From: Candidatus Omnitrophota bacterium
Lineage (GTDB): Bacteria; Omnitrophota; Gorgyraeia; Aquiviventales; Aquiviventaceae
Assembly (NCBI GenBank): GCA_023247155.1
Contig: JAHFGZ010000027.1
Coordinates: 1 to 12,639, forward strand
DNA: 12,639 nt
Reading direction: 5' to 3'
Below, piece by piece: positions 7,544 through 12,639 of this stretch. The position numbers were made by a program, and so were the translations under genes. How positions within the stretch are numbered: the stretch's first letter is position 1; each line of letters begins with the position of its first letter. The notes under the pieces were generated by a model that did no database searches, was not told the DNA's origin, and saw nothing but the letters and a program-made list of their open reading frames with translations.

Positions 7544-8437
7544 ATGCGGATTCCCTTCACGAAGATGGTGGGGACGGGGAACGACTTCGTCGTCGTGGAC
7601 GCGGCGGCGCGTCCCCTCGGCCGCCTGCGGGGGCGATGGGGCGCGGTCAGCCGGACGCTGTGCGACCGGCACACCGGGATCGGCGCCGACGGGGTGCTTG
7701 TGCTGGAGCGCTCGCGCGTGGCGGAGGCCCGGATGCGGGTCTTCAACCCGGACGGCTCGGAGGCAACGATGTGCGGCAACGGGGCCCGCTGCGTCGCGCG
7801 CTACCTCCAGGAGCGCATCCGGCGGCGCGGTGACGGCCAGGCAGCGGTCACGATCGAAACGCGGGCCGGCCTCATCGCTGCCAGGGTGCTCGACCGGCGC
7901 GTCGCCATGCGGCTGACGGACCCGACGGCGTTGCGTCTGGACCTGACGTTGGCGGTCGCGGGGCGGCGGCTGCGCCTGGGGATCGTGAACACCGGGGTGC
8001 CCCATGCGGTCGTGCCGGTCGCGTCGCTCGATGCCGTTGACGTCGCGCGCCTCGGGCGGCTGATCCGTCGCCACCGCGCATTCGTCCCGTGGGGAACCAA
8101 CGTGGATTTCGTCCAGCCGGATGCCCGGCATCCGGCGCGGCTGCGGGTGCGGACCTACGAGCGGGGCGTCGAGGGCGAGACGCTCGCCTGCGGGACCGGC
8201 GTGGCCGCCTCGGCGGTCGTGTACGGCGCGCGCCGCCAGCTCGCGGCGGGGAGCGGGGCGCCCGCGTCGGCGCAGCACCGGTATGACGTGCAGGTGCGCA
8301 GCGGCGAGGTGATGGCGGTGTCCTTCCGCGCGGTCCGCACCGGACGAACCCTGCGCGTCACCGATGTCGTGCTCGAGGGAACCGCCCGCCGGGTGTTCGA
8401 CGGGACGGTGGACTGGTTGCTCAGGAGGAAGCCATGA
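7544..8437 (+). CDS. dapF: Diaminopimelate epimerase DapF
   Basis: Interconverts LL- and meso-diaminopimelate, providing meso-DAP for peptidoglycan and for LysA. The 297-residue protein is a cofactor-independent two-cysteine racemase with two pseudo-symmetric domains. FTKMVGTGNDF is at the N-terminus, the first catalytic cysteine is in NPDGSEATMCGNGARC (C77), NTGVPHAV follows, and the second cysteine is in GETLACGTG (C216). It is somewhat longer than the usual 275 or so. The ATG at 7544 gives the standard start MRIPFTKM; an in-frame ATG at 7523, inside the heptamer repeat, would add MRNAELT and is less likely. Its stop overlaps dapA as ATGA. Confidence 0.96.
   Translation: MRIPFTKMVGTGNDFVVVDAAARPLGRLRGRWGAVSRTLCDRHTGIGADGVLVLERSRVAEARMRVFNPDGSEATMCGNGARCVARYLQERIRRRGDGQAAVTIETRAGLIAARVLDRRVAMRLTDPTALRLDLTLAVAGRRLRLGIVNTGVPHAVVPVASLDAVDVARLGRLIRRHRAFVPWGTNVDFVQPDARHPARLRVRTYERGVEGETLACGTGVAASAVVYGARRQLAAGSGAPASAQHRYDVQVRSGEVMAVSFRAVRTGRTLRVTDVVLEGTARRVFDGTVDWLLRRKP
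8423..8428 (+). promoter_or_regulatory. Strong ribosome binding site of dapA
   Basis: A perfect AGGAGG within the last codons of dapF, 5 nt before the ATG at 8434. It is the best Shine-Dalgarno sequence in the window and fixes the dapA start. It may raise translation of the first committed lysine-branch enzyme. Confidence 0.8.
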
Positions 8438-9333
8438 GCCTTGTGCTGCGTGGGTCGATGGTGGCGATTGTGACGCCGTTTCGCCACGACGCCGTCGATG
8501 AGCCCGCCCTCAGACGGCTCATCGAGCTGCAGGTGGAGGGCGGCACCAGCGCCATCGTGCCCTGCGGGACCACGGGGGAGTCCGCCACGCTCTCCTTCGA
8601 GGAGCACGAGCGCGTCATCGAGCTGGCGGTGCAGGCGGTGCGGGGCCGCATCCCGGTCATCGCCGGGACCGGGTCCAACAACACGCGGGAGGCGATTCGG
8701 CTGACGGCGCACGCGAAGGCAGCCGGGGCGGACGCCGCGCTGCTCATCTCGCCCTACTACAACAAGCCGACGCAGCGGGGGCTCACCCTGCACTTCAAGG
8801 CGATCGCCGAGGCGGTGGACATCCCGCTCGTCATCTACAACATCGCCTCGCGGACGGCGGTCAACATCGAGCCGGAGACGTTCGCCCAGCTGGCGGCCAT
8901 CAAGAACGTCGTCGCGGTCAAGGAGTCGAGCGGCAACCTCGAGCAGATGAGCCGGATCCTCCAGCTCGCCCAGGGGAAGCTCACGCTCCTCTCAGGGGAC
9001 GACGCGCTGACGCTGCCGGTCCTGGCCATCGGGGGCGCGGGGGTCATCTCGGTGGCGGCCAACCTGGTCCCCCGCGATGTGGCCGCGATGGTCGCGGCGT
9101 TCCAGGCCGGACGGAACGAGGAAGCGCTCCAATGGCACCAGCGGCTGCTGCCGCTCGTGAAGGCGCTGTTCCTGGAGACCAACCCCATCCCGGTCAAGAC
9201 GGCGATGGGCCTGTTGGGGATGATCGAACCGGAGCTGCGCCTCCCCCTCTGCGAGATGTCCGAGGCGAACGAGGTCAGGCTCCGCCAGGCGCTGGAGGCC
9301 TATGGGCTGCTCAAGGAACATGCTCCTCGATAG
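8434..9333 (+). CDS. dapA: 4-hydroxy-tetrahydrodipicolinate synthase DapA
   Basis: Condenses pyruvate with aspartate semialdehyde, the entry reaction of lysine and DAP synthesis. The 299-residue TIM-barrel aldolase has CGTTGES (T46, T47), the SPYYNKPTQ loop, the proton-relay tyrosine in VIYNIASRT (Y135), the Schiff-base lysine in VAVKESSGN (K163), and ETNPIPVKTA near the C-terminus. The triad and the arginine of YNIASRT support true DapA rather than N-acetylneuraminate lyase or another aldolase of the family; YNIAS differs slightly from the common YNVPG. The gene overlaps dapF by ATGA and has its own AGGAGG. It is followed by a 72-nt gap with palindrome copy B. Confidence 0.97.
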   Translation: MSLVLRGSMVAIVTPFRHDAVDEPALRRLIELQVEGGTSAIVPCGTTGESATLSFEEHERVIELAVQAVRGRIPVIAGTGSNNTREAIRLTAHAKAAGADAALLISPYYNKPTQRGLTLHFKAIAEAVDIPLVIYNIASRTAVNIEPETFAQLAAIKNVVAVKESSGNLEQMSRILQLAQGKLTLLSGDDALTLPVLAIGGAGVISVAANLVPRDVAAMVAAFQAGRNEEALQWHQRLLPLVKALFLETNPIPVKTAMGLLGMIEPELRLPLCEMSEANEVRLRQALEAYGLLKEHAPR

Positions 9334-9338
9334 TCCCG

Positions 9339-9393
9339 GGACCACGTCCCTGTTTCGCCCACCTCGTCCGATGGCGAAAGAGGGACGCGGTCT
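9339..9393. repeat. 55-nt imperfect palindrome, copy B (dapA-dapB gap)
   Basis: Arms of 21 nt (9339-9359 and 9373-9393) enclose a 13-nt loop. Eighteen positions pair normally and one more can form G-U. The left arm begins GGACCACGTCCC and ends TTTCGCC. It starts 5 nt after the dapA stop and ends 12 nt before the dapB ATG, exactly as copy A (611-665) does before argB. About 40 of 55 positions match copy A. Stem positions 7 and 8 differ on both arms in a way that keeps pairing. There is no T-tract after the stem. Confidence 0.85.
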
Positions 9394-9405
9394 CCTCATT
9401 TGAAC

Positions 9406-10167
9406 ATGGCGATCAAGTTGGTCATCTCAGGCTGTTGCGGGCGGATGGGGCGCAGCATCGCGCTGCTCGCCCTCCAGGACCAGGCGTTCACCATCAGCGC
9501 GGCCGTGGAGGCCGCCGGCCACGAGGCGGTGGGCCAAGACCTGGGGCTGGCGCTCCACCACCCGTCGGACCTCGGGGTGAAGGTGACGAGCGACGCCCGG
9601 ACGGCGATCGCGCAGGGCGACGTCGTCATTGAGTTCACCACCCCCGACGTGACCGTCGCCCACGCGCAGCTGGCCCAGGAGCTGCGCAAGGCGATGGTCA
9701 TCGGGACCACCGGGCTCTCCGACGCCCAGCTGCAGACGCTCCGCCTGGCATCGAAGGCGATCCCCATCGTCTTGAGCCCGAACATGAGCGTCGGGGTCAA
9801 CGTCCTCTTCGAGCTCGTCCAGGCCGCGGCCCAGCGGCTTGGGCCCGACTACGATGTGGAGGTGGTGGAATGCCACCACCGGCAGAAGCAGGACGCCCCC
9901 AGCGGGACCGCGAAGCGGCTGGTGGAGGCGCTGGCGGCCGCCCGGAAACAGCTGCCCGGCGCCATCCCGGTCCACGCGGTCCGCGCCGGCGACATCGTCG
10001 GCGACCACACCGTCATCCTGGCCGGGCCCTCGGAGCGCCTGGAGCTGACCCACCGGGCGCAGAGCCGGGAGGTGTTCGCCAAGGGCGCCCTGCGGGCCGC
10101 CCGGTTCGTCGCCGGGGCACCGCCCGGCCTCTACGAGATGTCGCATGTGCTGAAAGCGTCGGGATGA
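9406..10167 (+). CDS. dapB: 4-hydroxy-tetrahydrodipicolinate reductase DapB
   Basis: Reduces and dehydrates the DapA product to tetrahydrodipicolinate using NAD(P)H. The 253-residue protein has an N-terminal Rossmann nucleotide-binding motif (ISGCCGRMGR), EFTTPD, IGTTGLSD, SPNMSVGVN, and the catalytic and substrate-binding block ECHHRQKQDAPSGTA, with H157, H158 and K161 in the places of H159, H160 and K163 of the E. coli enzyme. GCCGRMG is a slight variant of the usual GAxGRMG. The ATG at 9406 is preferred over a TTG at 9400. No Shine-Dalgarno is evident before it; the upstream palindrome ends 12 nt away. Its stop overlaps dapL as ATGA. Confidence 0.96.
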   Translation: MAIKLVISGCCGRMGRSIALLALQDQAFTISAAVEAAGHEAVGQDLGLALHHPSDLGVKVTSDARTAIAQGDVVIEFTTPDVTVAHAQLAQELRKAMVIGTTGLSDAQLQTLRLASKAIPIVLSPNMSVGVNVLFELVQAAAQRLGPDYDVEVVECHHRQKQDAPSGTAKRLVEALAAARKQLPGAIPVHAVRAGDIVGDHTVILAGPSERLELTHRAQSREVFAKGALRAARFVAGAPPGLYEMSHVLKASG

Positions 10168-11318
10168 AGGCGGAGCGCCTCAAGCAGCTGCCGCCGTACC
10201 TGTTCGTGGAGCTGGATCGGGCCAAGCGAACGCTCCAGGAGGCCGGGAAGGACGTCATTGACCTCGGCGTCGGAGATCCGGACCTGCCGACGCCGCCGTC
10301 CATCGTCGCGCGCCTCGCGCGCGCGGCCGAGGACCCGGCCAACCACCGCTACAGCTTCACCGAGGGGATCCGGGAGCTGCGCGAGGCGATCGCGCGCTGG
10401 TACGACCGTCGCTTCGGCGTAGCGCTGGATCCGCAGACCGAGATCCTGCCGCTGCTCGGCTCCAAGGAGGGCATCGCGCACTTCCCGCTGGCGGTGGCCA
10501 ATCCGGGCGATGCGGTCCTCGTGCCGGACCCGTGCTATCCGCCGTACCGCAGCGGGACGGTGCTGGCCGGCGCCGAGGTGGTCCCGCTGCCGCTCCTGGA
10601 GGAGAACGGTTTTTTCCCCGACCTGTGGGCGGTCAGCCAGAAGGCGGCCCGTCGGGCCAAGGTCCTCTTCCTCAACTATCCGAACAACCCGACGGCGGCC
10701 GTGGCGAGCGCCGAGCAGCTCCAGGAGGCGGTCGACTTTGCGAAGGAATTCGGCAGTGCGGTCGCCCACGACGCGGCCTATTCCGAGCTCGCGTTCGACG
10801 GCGTCCGGCCGATGAGTTTCCTGCAGCTCCCTGAGGCCAAGGCGGTCGGGGTCGAGTTCCACAGCCTCTCCAAGACGTACCGCATGACTGGGTGGCGCAT
10901 CGGCTGGGTCTGCGGCAACGCGGCGCTGGTCGCGGCGCTGGCGCAGCTGAAGACCAACCTGGACTCGGGGATCTTCCAGGCGGTCCAGTGGGCCGGCATC
11001 GAGGCGCTGGAGGGCGACCAGGCGCCCCTGCAGCAAGCGGTCGCCACGTACCAGCAGCGGCGGGACCTGCTGATCGACGGCCTGGCGAAGGCCGGCTGGC
11101 AGGTGCCCAAGCCGGCGGCGACCTTCTACGTGTGGGCCCGGATCCCCACGCAGGAACCCTCGATGGCGTTCGCGTCGAGGGTGCTCGAGACGGCGCACGT
11201 CGTGGTGACGCCCGGGGTCGGCTTCGGTCAAGCCGGCGAGGGGTACGTGCGCTTCTCGCTCACCGTACCGACCGACCGCATCCAGGAGGCGGTCAGCCGC
11301 CTGGCCAAGGCGCTGTGA
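10164..11318 (+). CDS. dapL: LL-diaminopimelate aminotransferase DapL
   Basis: A class I/II fold PLP aminotransferase of 384 residues, expected to convert tetrahydrodipicolinate and glutamate directly to LL-diaminopimelate. Markers are DLGVGDPDLPTP near residue 35, LLGSKEGIAHFPLA, PDPCYPPYRSGT, NYPNNPTAA, HDAAYSELAFDG and the lysine loop HSLSKTYRMTGWRIGW with the Schiff-base lysine at K237. KTYxMTGWRIG followed by KTNLDSGIFQAVQ is characteristic of DapL. A general aspartate aminotransferase is the alternative, but the position directly after dapB, and the absence of dapD and dapE in the window, support DapL. It overlaps dapB as ATGA. The following 239-nt gap holds a mobile element. Confidence 0.9.
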   Translation: MKAERLKQLPPYLFVELDRAKRTLQEAGKDVIDLGVGDPDLPTPPSIVARLARAAEDPANHRYSFTEGIRELREAIARWYDRRFGVALDPQTEILPLLGSKEGIAHFPLAVANPGDAVLVPDPCYPPYRSGTVLAGAEVVPLPLLEENGFFPDLWAVSQKAARRAKVLFLNYPNNPTAAVASAEQLQEAVDFAKEFGSAVAHDAAYSELAFDGVRPMSFLQLPEAKAVGVEFHSLSKTYRMTGWRIGWVCGNAALVAALAQLKTNLDSGIFQAVQWAGIEALEGDQAPLQQAVATYQQRRDLLIDGLAKAGWQVPKPAATFYVWARIPTQEPSMAFASRVLETAHVVVTPGVGFGQAGEGYVRFSLTVPTDRIQEAVSRLAKAL

Positions 11319-11355
11319 CGATGAGCCGCGGGTTGCGCCGGGCGACGGGTAAAAC

Positions 11356-11364
11356 GTGTCAGAC
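11356..11364 (+). repeat. Target-site direct repeat, left copy
   Basis: GTGTCAGAC, repeated exactly at 11509-11517 on the other side of the MITE-like element. Because it starts GT and ends AC it can be read either as a 9-bp duplication with 19-bp inverted repeats or as a 5-bp duplication (GTCAG, 11358-11362 and 11511-11515) with 21-bp inverted repeats. The 9-bp reading needs fewer coincidences. Confidence 0.75.
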
Positions 11365-11508
11365 TGCTCTGTCGAAAACCCACTGGATCATGGCGGGTCC
11401 TGTCGCCGGGCATCCCCCACGTCCGTCCTCGCCCGTCGGGCTGCGGGCGGACGCGGGGGTCCCCCGCCCGGCGCCACCCGCTCTTCGAGGTGGGTTTTCG
11501 ACAGAGCA
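11365..11508. mobile_element. MITE-like element with perfect terminal inverted repeats
   Basis: A 144-bp element (148 bp if two ambiguous bases at each end are included) bounded by perfect inverted repeats, left 11363-11383 and right 11490-11510; the left end reads TGCTCTGTCGAAAACCCAC. The interior also folds on itself: GCGGGT..CGCCGGGC (11393 onward) pairs with GCCCGGCGCCACCCGC (ending about 11481), and CCCCACGTCCG with CGGACGCGGGG. The whole element is therefore a long imperfect palindrome without a transposase gene, as in non-autonomous miniature elements. Removing the element and one 9-bp repeat restores a clean older palindrome, which supports true insertion. The transposase family that moved it is not identified. 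Confidence 0.85.
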
Positions 11509-11517
11509 GTGTCAGAC
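11509..11517 (+). repeat. Target-site direct repeat, right copy
   Basis: Exact second copy of GTGTCAGAC, directly after the right inverted repeat. It also forms the beginning of the folK-proximal hairpin. Confidence 0.75.
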
Positions 11518-11545
11518 ACTTCCCGCGCCTTGTGAAGTGTCTGAC
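11511..11545. repeat. Hairpin upstream of folK, interrupted by the MITE
   Basis: Perfect 12-bp arms GTCAGACACTTC (11511-11522) and GAAGTGTCTGAC (11534-11545) around an 11-nt loop. With the MITE removed, the left arm continues into 11354-11362 and the stem grows to 16 pairs (right arm to 11549), one of them G-U. No T-tract follows, and the folK ATG is 12 nt after the core stem. It is not the same sequence family as the palindromes before argB and dapB. Confidence 0.8.
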
Positions 11546-11557
11546 GCGTCTTGCAGC

Positions 11558-12031
11558 ATGGGTCGGGTGTTTATCGGCGTCGGGTCCAACGAAGGCGACC
11601 GGCTGGCGTGCATCTCGGCGGCGGTGCGCGCGCTCGGCGAAACACCCGGCCTGCGGCTCGTCCAGATGGCGCCGCTCCTGGAGACGGAGCCGGTCGGCGG
11701 GCCCCCGCAAGGCCCCTACCTCAATACCGTGGTGGAGCTCGAGACCGCCATGCCGCCGCGCGCGCTGCTGTCCGTCCTTCAGGCGATCGAACGTCGGCTC
11801 GGCCGCCGGCCCTCGCCCGAGCGGTGGGCCCGCCGCCCGATCGATCTCGACGTGCTGCTCTACGGCGACCGGGTCATCCAGGAACTCGGCCTCTCCGTCC
11901 CGCATCCCCGGCTGCATGAGCGGCGGTTTGTGCTCGAGCCATTGGCTCAGCTGGCCCCAGGCTTCATCCACCCGGTCCTCCAGCAGCCGATCGCCGCCCT
12001 GCTGGCGCGGCTGCCGCAGCCGGTCACCTGA
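11558..12031 (+). CDS. folK: 2-amino-4-hydroxy-6-hydroxymethyldihydropteridine diphosphokinase FolK
   Basis: Transfers pyrophosphate from ATP to 6-hydroxymethyl-7,8-dihydropterin, giving the substrate for dihydropteroate synthase in folate synthesis. The 157-residue product has the normal HPPK length and order: MGRVFIGVGSNEGDR at the start, ETEPVGGPPQGPYLN, RRLGRRPSPERWARRPIDLD with the Mg-binding aspartates at D96 and D98, LLYGD, and PHPRLHERRFVLEPLAQLAP. The ATG at 11558 gives the family N-terminus, although no clear ribosome site precedes it. The same frame is open back to an ATG at 11321, 2 nt after the dapL stop, which would add 79 residues encoded largely by the mobile element. Its stop overlaps panC as TGATG. 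Confidence 0.94.
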   Translation: MGRVFIGVGSNEGDRLACISAAVRALGETPGLRLVQMAPLLETEPVGGPPQGPYLNTVVELETAMPPRALLSVLQAIERRLGRRPSPERWARRPIDLDVLLYGDRVIQELGLSVPHPRLHERRFVLEPLAQLAPGFIHPVLQQPIAALLARLPQPVT

Positions 12032-12639
12032 TGCGGATCATCCGCAGCGCCGCTGGCATGGCGCATGTCGCCCGCCGGCTCGAGCGCCAGCGCAAGCGCG
12101 TGGGATTCGTGCCGACGATGGGGGCGCTGCATGAGGGGCACCTGTCGCTCATCCGGGCGGCCGCGGTCCAGCACGACGTCGTCGTCGTCTCCCTCTTCGT
12201 CAACCCCCTCCAGTTCGGGCCCCAGGAGGACTTCGCGCGCTATCCCCGGCCGTTCCGGCGGGATCTCCGCTTGGCGCGCGCGGCGGGCGCCGACATCCTC
12301 TTCGCGCCGTCGGCGCATGAGCTCTACCCGTCTGGGTTCGAGACAGCCATCGAGGTCGGCCCGCTGGCGCGGCGGTGGGAGGGCCGCACCCGGCCCGGCC
12401 ATTTCCGCGGCGTGGCGACAGTCGTGGCAGTCCTCTGCGAGCTGACCCGGCCGACGACCGCGTACGTCGGGCAGAAGGACTATCAACAGGCGCTCATCAT
12501 CCGGCGCCTGATCCGCGACCTGCGGCTGCCGGTCCGGCTGCGCATCCTGCCGACGGTGCGCGAGCCCGGGGGCCTCGCGATGAGCTCGCGGAACGCCTCG
12601 CTCAGCGCCGCGCAGCGGCGGCGGGCGTTGGCGCTCTCC
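12031..12639 (+). CDS. panC: Pantothenate synthetase (pantoate-beta-alanine ligase) PanC, N-terminal part
   Basis: Joins pantoate and beta-alanine with ATP through a pantoyl-adenylate. The first 203 codons of a protein usually near 280 are present and the frame runs off the end of the window. Visible signatures are FVPTMGALHEGHLSL with the HIGH-type nucleotide motif H34-x-G-H37, VVSLFVNPLQFGPQEDFARYPR, RPGHFRGVATVV, VGQKDYQQ, and AMSSRN (M184-N188), which corresponds to the KMSKS region of the nucleotidyltransferase superfamily. The start overlaps the folK stop. The partner PanB uses methylene-tetrahydrofolate, which gives folK-panC pairing some sense; panB or panD may follow outside the window. 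Confidence 0.96.
   Translation, partial: MRIIRSAAGMAHVARRLERQRKRVGFVPTMGALHEGHLSLIRAAAVQHDVVVVSLFVNPLQFGPQEDFARYPRPFRRDLRLARAAGADILFAPSAHELYPSGFETAIEVGPLARRWEGRTRPGHFRGVATVVAVLCELTRPTTAYVGQKDYQQALIIRRLIRDLRLPVRLRILPTVREPGGLAMSSRNASLSAAQRRRALALS

Noticed and set aside
9861..9880. Perfect 8-bp hairpin GGTGGTGG-AATG-CCACCACC inside dapB
   Set aside because: It encodes the conserved VVECHH block of DapB; codon constraint explains the symmetry.
11453..11467. GCGGGGGTCCCCCGC palindrome as a separate regulatory site
   Set aside because: It lies within the MITE and is part of its internal self-complementary structure.
1202..11971. Long minus-strand open frames (for example 1202-2359, 2200-3606, 4814-6073, 6211-7779, 10131-11231)
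   Set aside because: They lie opposite well-supported genes, consist of low-complexity Arg/Pro/Ala/His-rich sequence without recognisable motifs, and are expected antisense artefacts of very high GC3.

Overview
The window is about 12.6 kb of very GC-rich bacterial DNA (third codon positions almost all G or C). All genes lie on the + strand and are packed into one apparent biosynthetic operon. It carries 12 genes: argJ (3' part), argB, argD, argF, argG, argH, lysA, dapF, dapA, dapB, dapL, folK and panC (5' part, making 13 counting both partial genes). Most junctions overlap by ATGA or TGATG, or are separated by only a few bases. The composition and order suggest an uncultured or environmental Gram-negative-type lineage. 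Similar arg-lysA-dap orders are known from Desulfuromonadota-like bacteria and, as I recall, Omnitrophota, but I cannot assign a phylum from this sequence.

Region 1 (1-6214) is arginine synthesis. ArgJ recycles the acetyl group, ArgB and ArgD process N-acetylglutamate towards acetylornithine, and ArgF, ArgG and ArgH convert ornithine to arginine. ArgC is not in the window and may lie upstream. Region 2 (6217-11318) is lysine and meso-diaminopimelate synthesis. DapA and DapB make tetrahydrodipicolinate, DapL transaminates it directly to LL-DAP, DapF epimerises it and LysA decarboxylates it. The short DapL route removes the need for DapD, DapC and DapE. Region 3 (11558-12639) begins a cofactor section with folK (folate) and panC (pantothenate).

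The genes are ordinary; the gaps are not. Four junctions are longer than 10 bases and each is occupied by repeat-type DNA. Two 72-nt gaps (before argB and dapB) hold related 55-nt imperfect palindromes with the same geometry and paired compensatory changes. The gap before dapF holds a 7-bp tandem repeat inside a 16-codon mini-ORF. The 239-nt gap before folK holds a MITE-like element with perfect terminal inverted repeats and a target duplication, inserted into an older palindrome. No RNA genes, CRISPR arrays, riboswitches or convincing promoters were seen.
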